DNA from: Cellvibrionaceae bacterium
GTDB taxonomy: Bacteria > Pseudomonadota > Gammaproteobacteria > Pseudomonadales > Cellvibrionaceae
Reading direction: 5' to 3'
DNA length: 64,000 nt
Assembly (NCBI GenBank): GCA_021151695.1
Contig: JAGKWU010000016.1
Coordinates: 1 to 64,000 of the forward strand
The position numbers and the translations under genes were made by a program. Below are positions 34,080 to 42,993 of this stretch, piece by piece (position 1 is the first letter of the stretch; each line of letters starts with the position of its first letter). The notes beneath the pieces were generated by a model that was not told the DNA's origin, made no database searches, and saw nothing but the letters and a program-made list of their open reading frames with translations.

Positions 34080-35483
34080 TTACTTACGCACATTGGCAGC
34101 AATAAACTCCTGCACCTTTTTCAACTCTTGCGGCAACACCGTGTAACGCTCTTCACGTTCAAATAAATCAGTCATGTGATGCGGCAATTTTGGATCTTCC
34201 GCTTGGCCAGCTTCACGTACAGCCTCAGGGAATTTTGCTGGGTGCGCCGTTGCAAGGCAGATCATGGGGATATCCTGACGACGACGGGTTTTGCGTGCAG
34301 CTTCTACACCGATGGCAGTGTGTGGATCGAGCAAGTATTCGGTATTTTCGAAGACATCGCGAATCACTTCCACAGTCACCTTGTCACTCACACCGTAGCT
34401 GGTGAAAAGTTCACGCGCACGTGACAGCGCAGATTCTTTTAAGGTCATGCTGCCAGATTTGAAGTCATCCATCAGCTGGCGAATGGCATTGCCATCGCGG
34501 TCATAAAGATCGAACAACATACGCTCAAAGTTGCTCGATACCATGATATCCATACTGGGTGACAAGGTATGCTGCAGCTGATTTTTGCTGTGATCGTTGC
34601 TGCTGATGCAACGGTGCAAAATGTCGTTGCTGTTAGTGGCAATTACCAGCTGGTCGATTGGCAAACCCATTTTCTTCGCCAGGTAGCCAGCAAAAATATC
34701 GCCAAAGTTACCGGTTGGAACTGAGTAAGCCACCGGACGGTGCGGAGCACCCAGCGCCAAGCCTGAATAGAAGTAGTAAACAATCTGCGCCATGATGCGC
34801 GCCCAGTTGATGGAGTTAACCGCAACCAGTTGACGACCTTCAGGCAGGAATGATTGATCGCCAAAGCTGGCTTTCACCATGTTCTGGCAATCGTCGAAGT
34901 TACCTTCGAGCGCAATGTTGAACACGTTAGGTGCAAGCACAGTAGTCATCTGGCGACGCTGTACGTTCGACACGCGATTGTTCGGGTGCATGATAAAAAT
35001 ATCGATGTTGTCGCAGCGACGGCAACCTTCGATAGCAGCTGAACCCGTATCACCAGAGGTCGCGCCCATCACCACAACTTTCTGGTTGCGTTTTTTCAGC
35101 AGGTGATCCAGCAGGTGACCCAGGAATTGCAGGGCGAAATCTTTGAACGCCAAAGTTGGACCCTGGAACAATTCCAGAATGTATTCGTTGTGGGCAGTTT
35201 GCACGAGCGGAGCAATCGCATCGTGACGGAAAGTCGCGTAGGCATCAGCGATAATTTTTTTGAAATCTTCATCGCTAATAGCGCCCGCCACAAATGGCTG
35301 CATGACTTTAAAAGCAAGCTCTTGGTATGAGAGACCAGCCCAGGAAGCAATTTCTTCCTTGGAGAAAGCTGGCAGGGTTTCCGGTACGTACAAACCACCG
35401 TCCGGCGCAAGGCCAGTAAGAACAACTTCTTCAAAGCTCAGTGCGGGAGCTTGGCCGCGGGTGCTGATGTATTTCACGATCAA
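34080..35483 (-). CDS. thrC: Threonine synthase
   Basis: ThrC converts O-phosphohomoserine to threonine with PLP. The 467-residue chain has the PLP lysine in LAFKDFALQFLG, the phosphate-binding GATSGDTGSAAIEG and the opening MKYISTRG-like MIVKYISTRGQAP. It follows hom by 32 bases, forming a hom-thrC unit. Confidence 0.97.
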   Translation of the reverse strand: MIVKYISTRGQAPALSFEEVVLTGLAPDGGLYVPETLPAFSKEEIASWAGLSYQELAFKVMQPFVAGAISDEDFKKIIADAYATFRHDAIAPLVQTAHNEYILELFQGPTLAFKDFALQFLGHLLDHLLKKRNQKVVVMGATSGDTGSAAIEGCRRCDNIDIFIMHPNNRVSNVQRRQMTTVLAPNVFNIALEGNFDDCQNMVKASFGDQSFLPEGRQLVAVNSINWARIMAQIVYYFYSGLALGAPHRPVAYSVPTGNFGDIFAGYLAKKMGLPIDQLVIATNSNDILHRCISSNDHSKNQLQHTLSPSMDIMVSSNFERMLFDLYDRDGNAIRQLMDDFKSGSMTLKESALSRARELFTSYGVSDKVTVEVIRDVFENTEYLLDPHTAIGVEAARKTRRRQDIPMICLATAHPAKFPEAVREAGQAEDPKLPHHMTDLFEREERYTVLPQELKKVQEFIAANVRK

Positions 35484-35515
35484 TAACCTTTAAAAATGTA
35501 ATGTTCGACGTTGAA

Positions 35516-36820
35516 TTATTTCAATGATTCAACGCGGATACGCTGTACGGAACCACTGATGGAATCCAGGGTTTCAATTTTACCAAGGGCAGCAACGAGT
35601 TTTTTCTCTTGCACGCGATTAGTCAGCAGAATCAGTGGAACTGTGGACTCGCCCTCTTTCGCTTCCTTCTGGATAAGCGCTTCGATACTGATACCAGAGT
35701 CGCTCAGAATAGTGGCCACTTTGGACAACACACCTGGCTTATCTTGTGCAGACATACGCAAGTAATAAGCAGTTTCCACGTCGTCCATTGGCAAATGTTT
35801 TTGTTCGGTAACAAATTGATCCTGGAAGCCGAGATAAGGTACGCGGTGTTCAGGAGCAGCCTGCAACGTACGCGCGACATCAACTATATCTCCTACAACG
35901 GATGAGCCAGTTGGCTCAGCGCCGGCGCCTGCACCGTAATACAGAGTTGGGCCAACAGCATCGCCTTTAACCAACACGGCGTTCATCACACCGTCAACAT
36001 TGGCAATCAAACGCTTTGCTGGAATCAGGGTTGGGTGAACGCGCAGCTCAATACCATTTTCGGAACGACGGGCAATACCCAAATGCTTGATGCGATATCC
36101 AAGCTCTTCCGCATAGTTAACATCTTCGGTAGTGATTTTAGTAATGCCTTCGGTGAAGACTTTTTTCACATCCAGCGGAATACCAAATGCCAGGGAGGCA
36201 AGGATTACCAGCTTATGAGCAGCATCTATACCTTCCACGTCAAAAGTTGGATCAGCTTCGGCATAGCCGAGATCCTGGGCTTCTTTCAATACGTCTTTAA
36301 AGGCACGGCCTTTATCGCGCATTTCAGTCAGGATGAAATTGGTAGTCCCATTGATGATGCCGGCCAGCCATTCAATGTTATTAGCAGCCAAGCCTTCACG
36401 GATGGATTTAATGATTGGGATACCGCCAGCTACCGCCGCTTCGAAAGCAACAGTGACACCTTTGGCTTTGGCAGCTGCAAAAATTTCATCGCCATGGTGG
36501 GCGATCAACGCTTTGTTGGCAGTAACGACGTGCTTGCCATTGGCAATAGCAGTCAGCACCAGATCTTTGGCAATGGTAGTACCGCCAATCAGCTCAACAA
36601 CAACATCTACTTCAGGGTTGTTGACCACGTCAAAAATATCACGGGTTACATTATAAGCAGACGTGTCGCACTTGGGGTTATCGCGACGGGCACCAATCTG
36701 GGCAATAGACACATTACAGCCGGAACGAGCATCAATCAGGCTCTTGTTGCGAGTGAGTATGTTGACGGTGCCGCTAGCTACGGTACCGAGACCGCAGATG
36801 CCTACTTTGACTGGTTTCAA
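35516..36820 (-). CDS. hom: Homoserine dehydrogenase
   Basis: Hom reduces aspartate semialdehyde to homoserine. The 434-residue monofunctional enzyme has the GICGLGTVASGTV nucleotide loop, the VTANKALIA segment, the active-site GIINGTTNFIL and the EADPTFDVEGIDAAHK block. A C-terminal ACT domain (about 350-430) is consistent with feedback control by threonine. It lies downstream of dsbC with a 167-base gap and upstream of thrC. Confidence 0.97.
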   Translation of the reverse strand: MKPVKVGICGLGTVASGTVNILTRNKSLIDARSGCNVSIAQIGARRDNPKCDTSAYNVTRDIFDVVNNPEVDVVVELIGGTTIAKDLVLTAIANGKHVVTANKALIAHHGDEIFAAAKAKGVTVAFEAAVAGGIPIIKSIREGLAANNIEWLAGIINGTTNFILTEMRDKGRAFKDVLKEAQDLGYAEADPTFDVEGIDAAHKLVILASLAFGIPLDVKKVFTEGITKITTEDVNYAEELGYRIKHLGIARRSENGIELRVHPTLIPAKRLIANVDGVMNAVLVKGDAVGPTLYYGAGAGAEPTGSSVVGDIVDVARTLQAAPEHRVPYLGFQDQFVTEQKHLPMDDVETAYYLRMSAQDKPGVLSKVATILSDSGISIEALIQKEAKEGESTVPLILLTNRVQEKKLVAALGKIETLDSISGSVQRIRVESLK

Positions 36821-36987
36821 GTGACTTCCCCTAAGGACGATAGAGTGTGATAAACCCCACCAAACCGGATCGCGCCCGATGGTGGTAAATGAAAAAGACG
36901 GCCACCATACTCAGGGAATACAGGGCTGTCAATGCGCCAGCCCTGTGGAATTGCTAACTTATCGGGAAGTTATAAAAAGAAGGGAAA

Positions 36988-37752
36988 TTAGAGGATACCC
37001 AGCTCTTTAGCCAGCACATCAGCAGGCAAATAACCAGGCTTCAACTCGCCGTTAGGCATCCATATAGCCGGGGTACCATTTACACCCAAACGCCCACCCA
37101 ACTCGAACTGGGCTGCTACAGGGTTGGCACAAGTCAGCTTTGGAACATCTTGATCCTGCTTCAGCATGGTCAAGGCTTTTTGCTTGTCTTTAGAGCACCA
37201 GGCCGTTACCAGTTTCTCTGCAGACGGGCTGGGCACACCAGCGCGTGGGAATGCCAGGTAACGCACTTCAATACCCAACTGGTTGTAAGACGCCATTTCG
37301 CTATTCAGCTTGCGGCAGTAGCCACAATCAACATCGGTAAATACATAGACAACAGCTTTGGATTTGCCAGCAGGCTTAAACGTAATGGCATCATTGGGAT
37401 TAACAGTCGCGAGCATTTTTTTGCGCTCTGCAACCAGCGCAGGATCTTCCCATTTGGCAATGCCGTTAGCTTCGATATTGTAGATTTCGCCAACAATCAT
37501 TTTCTCGCCATCAGCAGTCACCAGCAGAGTGCCGCCACCTACACGCGCCTGATACAAACCGGCAATTGGCGAAGGATGCACAGAATCCACCTTAATGTCC
37601 GGGCGCGCTTGCTGTAGCTTGGCCACAATTGTCTCTTCGGGTGACTTGCGCTTTACCAGACTACCAGCAGGTGCCGCCGCATCGGCAGCCCAGGCACCAG
37701 CACAGCAGAATGCCAGCATGCCAATTAAGGAAGAAATACGTATTTTTATCAT
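36988..37752 (-). CDS. dsbC: Thiol:disulfide interchange protein DsbC
   Basis: This is a periplasmic disulfide isomerase. The 254-residue product has a signal peptide (about 1-22, CAGAWA), an N-terminal dimerisation domain and a thioredoxin domain with active-site CGYC in TDVDCGYCRKL. A second cysteine pair (WCSK and LTCAN) is as in other DsbC proteins. I start at ATG 37750-37752, which has AGGAG seven bases upstream; the frame extends 7 codons further but without such a site. It lies 21 bases after xerD, a conserved neighbourhood. Confidence 0.95.
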   Translation of the reverse strand: MIKIRISSLIGMLAFCCAGAWAADAAAPAGSLVKRKSPEETIVAKLQQARPDIKVDSVHPSPIAGLYQARVGGGTLLVTADGEKMIVGEIYNIEANGIAKWEDPALVAERKKMLATVNPNDAITFKPAGKSKAVVYVFTDVDCGYCRKLNSEMASYNQLGIEVRYLAFPRAGVPSPSAEKLVTAWCSKDKQKALTMLKQDQDVPKLTCANPVAAQFELGGRLGVNGTPAIWMPNGELKPGYLPADVLAKELGIL

Positions 37753-37773
37753 GTTGAACTCCTGAAATATCAA

Positions 37774-38685
37774 TTAACCACGCGGATGATGGGCTGCATG
37801 CTGCTCCTTCATCCGTGTGCGTGCAATATGGGTATAAATCTGTGTTGTCGATAAATCGCTGTGCCCAAGCAGCAACTGCACCACACGCAAATCAGCTCCA
37901 TGGTTTAACAAGTGTGTTGCAAATGCGTGCCGCAGGGTATGAGGCGATATGGGTTTGCTGATGCCCGCTACTGTAGCCCAATGCTTGATGCGATGCCAAA
38001 AGGTTTGTCGTGTCATCGCCTGCGCCCGCGTACTTGGGAATACTACCTCACTCGGTAAATTATTCAGCAACAAAGGTCTCGCTTCGCGAAAATACCTCGC
38101 CAACCAAACAGCCGCTTCCTCCCCCATGGGAATTAACCGCTCTTTGCTGCCCTTACCCATCACGCGAATCACATTTTGCCGCAAATTGATCTGCGGCATG
38201 GTCAACTCTACCAATTCGGTAACCCGCAAACCACAAGCGTAAAGCACCTCAAGCATAGTGCGATCACGCAAACCAATTGGATCATCCAGATCGGGAGCCT
38301 CCAACAAGCTTTCGACATCAGTTTCGGTTAAAGATTTCGGTAGAGCACGCGGCAATTTCGGACTTTCAATCAAAACAACCGGATTTTCGGTGATAACACC
38401 TTCGCGCAATTGGTAGCGATAGAAACCACGAACACAGGATAAGAAGCGGGCATTGGAGCGAGCGTGAAATTTCTGCTCCAGACGATAGGCCAGATAAGAC
38501 TGCAACAAAGCCTTGTCAACGCTTAACAAATAAGCGCCCTGCCCCTGCAACCAAAGCGCAAAGAGCGCCAGATCCGTCCGATAGGAATCCAGGGAGTTTT
38601 TGCTCAATCCCTTTTCCATCCAGACTGCGTCCAGATAAAAACTAATGACAGATTCTTCTGCATCGGTGAGCCTGACGTCACTCAT
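37774..38685 (-). CDS. xerD: Tyrosine recombinase XerD
   Basis: XerD with XerC resolves chromosome dimers at dif. The 303-residue product has the N-terminal SAM-like core-binding domain and the catalytic R-H-R-H-Y set: Arg in ACGLRVTELV, HTLRHAFATHLL, LLGHSDLSTTQIYTH. The start is ATG 38683-38685 with GGGGA six bases upstream; a TTG five codons earlier overlaps that site. The rplS terminator ends only about 20 bases before this start, so expression may depend on readthrough or a promoter inside rplS. Confidence 0.95.
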   Translation of the reverse strand: MSDVRLTDAEESVISFYLDAVWMEKGLSKNSLDSYRTDLALFALWLQGQGAYLLSVDKALLQSYLAYRLEQKFHARSNARFLSCVRGFYRYQLREGVITENPVVLIESPKLPRALPKSLTETDVESLLEAPDLDDPIGLRDRTMLEVLYACGLRVTELVELTMPQINLRQNVIRVMGKGSKERLIPMGEEAAVWLARYFREARPLLLNNLPSEVVFPSTRAQAMTRQTFWHRIKHWATVAGISKPISPHTLRHAFATHLLNHGADLRVVQLLLGHSDLSTTQIYTHIARTRMKEQHAAHHPRG

Positions 38686-38703
38686 CAAAAATCCCCGCAA
38701 TCA

Positions 38704-38742
38704 AAAACAAAAAAGCCAGAGCAGTTTCCCGCTCCGGCTTTT
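38704..38742 (-). terminator. rplS: Rho-independent terminator after rplS
   Basis: A 12-position stem with one mismatch (38711-38722 with 38731-38742) is followed on the minus strand by TTGTTTTTG. It closes the rpsP-rimM-trmD-rplS operon and lies just before xerD. Confidence 0.82.
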
Positions 38743-38750
38743 GTGGCAAA

Positions 38751-38777
38751 CAATTGGCTAAAAAATTTAGCCAATTG
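38751..38777. other. Perfect inverted repeat just after the rplS stop
   Basis: CAATTGGCTAAA (38751-38762) and TTTAGCCAATTG (38766-38777) form a 12-bp AT-rich stem with an AAA loop, 3 bases past the rplS stop codon and ahead of the terminator. It could protect the mRNA 3' end or act as a second weak terminator. Confidence 0.7.
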
Positions 38778-38780
38778 TCA

Positions 38781-39131
38781 TTAGGCCAACTTTTCTTTGA
38801 TACGAGCTGCTTTACCAGTGAGGTCACGCAGATAGTACAGTTTAGCTTGACGCACATCACCACGACGCTTAACGCTGATGCCTTCAATTTGTGGTGAGTG
38901 AGTTTGGAAAGTACGCTCAACACCTACACCGTGAGAAATTTTACGCACGGTGAAAGCAGAGTTCAGGCCGCGGTTACGAATAGCGATTACAACGCCTTCG
39001 AAAGCCTGTGAACGCACGCGGTCACCTTCTTTTACTTGCACTTGAACAACAACGGTGTCACCTGGAGAGAACTCAGGTACGTTGGTTTTCAGTTGTTCGG
39101 CTTCGAGAGCCTGAATAATTGGGTTAGTCAT
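38781..39131 (-). CDS. rplS: 50S ribosomal protein L19
   Basis: L19 lies at the 30S-50S interface. The 116-residue product has the usual length and the conserved FSPGDTVVVQVQVKEGDR and RGLNSAFTVRKISHGVGVERTF segments. It is the last gene of the rpsP-rimM-trmD-rplS operon, 32 bases after trmD, with AGGAGA before the ATG. Confidence 0.98.
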   Translation of the reverse strand: MTNPIIQALEAEQLKTNVPEFSPGDTVVVQVQVKEGDRVRSQAFEGVVIAIRNRGLNSAFTVRKISHGVGVERTFQTHSPQIEGISVKRRGDVRQAKLYYLRDLTGKAARIKEKLA

Positions 39132-39163
39132 TGATATTCTCCTAAGAGTCTATAGCTTCACAG

Positions 39164-39946
39164 CTAGAGTGTGTCGTTATCAAGGTCCCGACGAAAATCC
39201 GTCAACAGCTTTTGCTGTTCCTCGGTTAAGTTTCTTGCTTGCAATAAATCTGGCCTTCTCAGCCAAGTTCGCCCTAACGCCTGCTTAAGACGCCAGCGCC
39301 GAATATGCTCGTGGTTACCTGACATAAGCACTTCAGGAACCTTCATACCTTCAAACTCTTCCGGCCGGGTGTAATGCGGACAATCCAGCAAACCCTCAGT
39401 GAAAGAATCCTGCTCTGCTGATAGCGCATGCCCAAGGGCACCGGGAATCAGTCTTGTTACTGCATCTATCAGCACCATGGCCGGCAGCTCACCGCCGCTT
39501 AGCACATAATCACCAACAGACCATTCCTCATCGATAACCGTTTGCAACAAACGCTCATCTATACCTTCGTAGCGCCCTGCCACCAGCACCATGTTGCTAT
39601 AGCCCGCAAGCTCAACAACACCAGCCTGATCCAGGGTTCTACCCTGAGGCGACAGGTAAATCACCTTGGCTTGCTCACCCGCCCAAACTTTGGCAGCCTG
39701 GATGGCATCGCGCAGCGGCTGCACCATCATCACCATGCCGGGTCCGCCACCAAAGGGGCGATCATCGACTGTTGAGTGGCGGTCGTGGGCAAAATCCCTG
39801 GGAGTCCAGGTTTTTAGCTCTACCAAGCCTTGCTTAAGTGCGCGACTGGTAATACCAAAGTTGGCGATAGCGCCAAACATATCGGGGAAAATCGAGATAA
39901 CCGCTATTTTCAGCAGCTCTCGTTGCGCCAGTGGCTCTTCTTCCAC
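39164..39946 (-). CDS. trmD: tRNA (guanine-N1)-methyltransferase
   Basis: TrmD methylates G37 of tRNAs reading CNN, CCN and CGG-type codons, protecting the reading frame. The 260-residue SPOUT enzyme shows the knot region YLSPQGRTLDQ and the SAM-binding VGDYVLSGGELPAMVLIDA, with GRYEGIDERLL. It starts at GTG 39944-39946, preceded by CGAGG. The first 12 residues (EEEPLAQREL) extend beyond typical TrmD, so an internal start cannot be excluded. It follows rimM by 18 bases. Confidence 0.95.
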   Translation of the reverse strand: MEEEPLAQRELLKIAVISIFPDMFGAIANFGITSRALKQGLVELKTWTPRDFAHDRHSTVDDRPFGGGPGMVMMVQPLRDAIQAAKVWAGEQAKVIYLSPQGRTLDQAGVVELAGYSNMVLVAGRYEGIDERLLQTVIDEEWSVGDYVLSGGELPAMVLIDAVTRLIPGALGHALSAEQDSFTEGLLDCPHYTRPEEFEGMKVPEVLMSGNHEHIRRWRLKQALGRTWLRRPDLLQARNLTEEQQKLLTDFRRDLDNDTL

Positions 39947-39964
39947 GGCTATTCCTCGACCGTT

Positions 39965-40501
39965 TTAAAATTCGGGGTCCCAGTCAACCAGTATCTCGCC
40001 AGCCGATATATCAACCGAGAGTACAAATTGCTCTGGAACATAGGGCACCAAACGCTCGCGCTGGTCAATGGACTGGGCATCACCCTGCACCACCAGCACA
40101 TCATTAGCACCTGTTTCAAACAGCTTGGAGACCACACCCAAACGCTGACGCTCACCGCTGAATTGGGTATATACCGACAGGCCCTGTAATTGGTCCCAGT
40201 AGTATTCACCTTCATCCAGATCGGCAAGCTGGTCGCGCTCTATGGCGATATCCACCGCGGTGTATTCCATCGCCAAATTGCGGTCATCCACACCCACAAT
40301 GTGCGCTACAAAGGCATCACCGTGAGGTCTTGCATCGTCAATCTCAACCTGCTTGATACCGTGCGCGGTCTTTAAAAACCAGGGATGGTACTCAAACAGG
40401 TTTTCCTGCGGCTCGGTATAAGAGTGGACTTTCACCCAACCCTTGATGCCAAACACTGCAGTGATACGCCCAACGTTAACCAGATTAGATTTAGCAGACA
40501 T
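39965..40501 (-). CDS. rimM: Ribosome maturation factor RimM
   Basis: RimM assists 30S head assembly by binding S19. The 178-residue product has the N-terminal barrel (VGRITAVFGIKGWVKVHSYT) and the C-terminal PRC-like barrel (EYYWDQLQGLSVYT ... DVLVVQGD). It lies between rpsP and trmD in the standard operon order. Confidence 0.97.
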   Translation of the reverse strand: MSAKSNLVNVGRITAVFGIKGWVKVHSYTEPQENLFEYHPWFLKTAHGIKQVEIDDARPHGDAFVAHIVGVDDRNLAMEYTAVDIAIERDQLADLDEGEYYWDQLQGLSVYTQFSGERQRLGVVSKLFETGANDVLVVQGDAQSIDQRERLVPYVPEQFVLSVDISAGEILVDWDPEF

Positions 40502-40517
40502 CGGGCAACAGCTTCAA

Positions 40518-40766
40518 TTAAGCAGCTTTTTGGCTTGATTTAACCAGAGCAGCAACGCGATCGCTCAATTGAGCGCCTTGGCCAACCCAGTGAGCCAAAC
40601 GGTCAGCATCGATACGCAGAGTTTCTTCTTGACCACGAGCAACCGGGTTGAAGAAACCGATACGCTCGATGAAACGACCATTACGGGCGCTACGGCTGTT
40701 AGTTACGGTCAGGTGATAAAATGGACGCGCTTTAGAGCCGCCACGTGACAGACGAATAGTTACCAT
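40518..40766 (-). CDS. rpsP: 30S ribosomal protein S16
   Basis: This 82-residue S16 begins MVTIRLSRGGSKARPFY, the universal opening, from ATG 40764-40766. An open extension of 24 codons upstream is leader, not protein. It is the first gene of the rpsP-rimM-trmD-rplS operon, 16 bases before rimM. The C-terminus is short and basic. Confidence 0.97.
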   Translation of the reverse strand: MVTIRLSRGGSKARPFYHLTVTNSRSARNGRFIERIGFFNPVARGQEETLRIDADRLAHWVGQGAQLSDRVAALVKSSQKAA

Positions 40767-40922
40767 TGAGGTCTTCTTCCTGTGATGTCTAGGAGAGATC
40801 TTATGTGATCCCGGTTTAATAAAAATCGTTAGTCGCACAATAAGGTGTGCGAAAGGCGCGGCATTTTAAGGGAATGAATCAGGTTTGTATAGACTTGTTT
40901 AGAACTACACACACTAGATATA

Positions 40923-40953
40923 GGGGAAAAGCCCAACATTTTGGGGCTTTCCC
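40923..40953. other. Hairpin between fabY and rpsP
   Basis: A 10-bp stem with a single bulged A (40924-40934 pairing with 40944-40953) lies 17 bases after the fabY stop. The T-rich run (TCTTCTTTTTT) is on the plus-strand side, so it is a poor terminator for fabY on the minus strand; it could stop antisense transcription or stabilise the fabY 3' end. Confidence 0.4.
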
Positions 40954-40969
40954 TCTTCTTTTTTGCTAC

Positions 40970-42874
40970 TTAGCCAACCATATCGGCAAAACGATTCGGC
41001 ATTTCGATATCTATCGCGTGAGCAAAGCCCGGCATGGTTATGCGAGATTTGCTAATGGTGATCTGGCTTTCATCAATCAGATTCTTGCCAAACTGATAAA
41101 TAGTATCAAAGTTACCCTTAAGAGCCTGCTGATCATAATCAGCCGCCTTGGCGATTGTCGCAGTACGGCGCGCCCTGTAATCCGCCATTTTCTTTTCACC
41201 ATAGCGACGAACCAGCATAGATTCCACCACACGGGGAGCCAGCACATTGGCAGTGGCATTGTTGCCACCAAAGCCTTTGGAGTTAAGGAAAGCTATATCC
41301 ACCGGCGAATCCTTGCGATTTACATCCGCAATAGAAATGCTCAGGCGATCTGCAAACACATCATCCGCAACCTTATCAATGGTTTTGATACCGGGGATAA
41401 AGCCATACTTAAACACACCCAACGAAGCAATCAGCTGCTCACCGCTCGCTGCCGACAATGAGTGCCCCACATAAGCCTTCACCGCCGAAACCGGCCAGTG
41501 AGTGATATCAAAGACCTGGGCCACTTGATCAAAAATCTGGGATTCAGTCACACGATTTTGCGGAGTGCTCGAACCGTGCGCCTGAATCATTGAGCGCTCA
41601 CGAACCGCCTCATCCCCTAACAGCACACGAGCAGCAGCAACCGCTTTCGCCATGGTTATGTAGTTGCCCGGCCCGGGAGCAGAAATAGACTTTTTGAAAC
41701 CATCCGCATTAATAAACACATCACTCACAGCACCGTGAATGTCAGCACCCAACTCCAACGCCAGGGCATCACCCATCAACACAATGTACTGACTGGCTTC
41801 CGCCATAGTAAAACCGGCATTTTCACCAAAAGGACGACTGGTACGGCGGGGATCAGTTTCTTCCGCGTTATCCAGTTTTTTGAGCTTATCCTCACTCGCC
41901 AACGCACCCATAGTGGCATAGCCGTCGATAATTTCCGGCAGTATGGGCGCCTCGGCACAACCCACAACAGCCACTCGACACTTGCCCGCAATAATGTCCT
42001 CAACCGCAGCACGCAGATTGTAAAGGAAAGATGCGCAGGCACCCGTCAGAGCACCAGTGTGACCAACGCTACCAAGAATGTAGGCATTCACAAAGTCCGC
42101 CGGCATAGTATTCAAACCCAAGGGGCATTGCTTGGTACTTACGCGCCCACCTTTCAAGCGAGCCTGCAACAAACCACCAAAACCATCACCATCCATCTGG
42201 CTCATCACATTACTGGCATAGACACCAACCTGGTCGGGCTGTACCGCATCCATAACGACCTGCCAATCAATACCTATAGATTGCACAGCGTCGGAAGCAC
42301 CAATAACTGCCATTTGCAGCGCGCGCGGATGGTAATGGGAGTTGTAGAGAGCACCGGGATTAAAACCGCGCGGCAACTGCCCCGCAGATTTCACCGGCAA
42401 TTCGCGATAGCTATCAAATTTGACCTCCAAACCATTAGCCACGCTAACCTGAACACGATCTTCGTTAAGATCAGTTACCTGCCAATCTGCAGGCACAGGC
42501 TCAGGCAAGTCGCGGCGACGCATCTCAAACACCAGCGGCGTACCGACCGCGCCCAAAACGGCATTTTTCTGCCAATGGGCGGCATCCACATCAAAATAGG
42601 TTTTTTCGATACGACGAATGAGAGTGCCATCGAGTACAGCCTCACCATACTCCGACTCAATTTGCACGAGATTCAGTAGTCGCCCATCAAGGCTTACATA
42701 AGCATTATTTTCATATTTGACTAAACCCATCATTACCGCGAGCCCAGCCAGCGTCTCCTGACGCTCCTGTGCAGGCAAGCTTTCAATCACCATACGGCGA
42801 TAAGCGTGATGACCCGAGCTGCGACCAGCGGCGCTAAACCCACCAAATCCTACTATGACTGGCAAATGCGACAT
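40970..42874 (-). CDS. fabY: Beta-ketoacyl-ACP synthase FabY
   Basis: The product is a 634-residue thiolase-fold ketosynthase. Catalytic residues are Cys280 (LTGACASFLYN), His433 (QAHGSSTPQN) and His471 (VGHSLSAASGE), the Cys-His-His set of FabB/F-type enzymes. The length equals that of P. aeruginosa FabY, which starts fatty-acid synthesis by condensing acetyl-CoA with malonyl-ACP in place of FabH. An N-terminal extension of about 180 residues precedes the canonical ketosynthase core. It is a single gene, divergent from a GlxA-like regulator. The role as main initiator here is inference. Confidence 0.92.
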   Translation of the reverse strand: MSHLPVIVGFGGFSAAGRSSGHHAYRRMVIESLPAQERQETLAGLAVMMGLVKYENNAYVSLDGRLLNLVQIESEYGEAVLDGTLIRRIEKTYFDVDAAHWQKNAVLGAVGTPLVFEMRRRDLPEPVPADWQVTDLNEDRVQVSVANGLEVKFDSYRELPVKSAGQLPRGFNPGALYNSHYHPRALQMAVIGASDAVQSIGIDWQVVMDAVQPDQVGVYASNVMSQMDGDGFGGLLQARLKGGRVSTKQCPLGLNTMPADFVNAYILGSVGHTGALTGACASFLYNLRAAVEDIIAGKCRVAVVGCAEAPILPEIIDGYATMGALASEDKLKKLDNAEETDPRRTSRPFGENAGFTMAEASQYIVLMGDALALELGADIHGAVSDVFINADGFKKSISAPGPGNYITMAKAVAAARVLLGDEAVRERSMIQAHGSSTPQNRVTESQIFDQVAQVFDITHWPVSAVKAYVGHSLSAASGEQLIASLGVFKYGFIPGIKTIDKVADDVFADRLSISIADVNRKDSPVDIAFLNSKGFGGNNATANVLAPRVVESMLVRRYGEKKMADYRARRTATIAKAADYDQQALKGNFDTIYQFGKNLIDESQITISKSRITMPGFAHAIDIEMPNRFADMVG

Positions 42875-42933
42875 ACCAAACCTCTAAATCGAACAATGAC
42901 AGCCAGTCTATTGTCATCAAAACTTAATGTCAT

Positions 42934-42947
42934 TGGCTTTTAAGCCA
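42934..42947. promoter_or_regulatory. 14-bp palindrome in the fabY/regulator divergent region
   Basis: TGGCTTTTAAGCCA (42934-42947) is a perfect palindrome around a TT centre, lying between the fabY start (42874) and the regulator start (42994). Position makes it an operator candidate for either gene. Nothing else supports it. Confidence 0.4.
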
Positions 42948-42993
42948 TAAATAATGGTATTTTGGCCATCCGCAACTGGAGATTACATTCATC

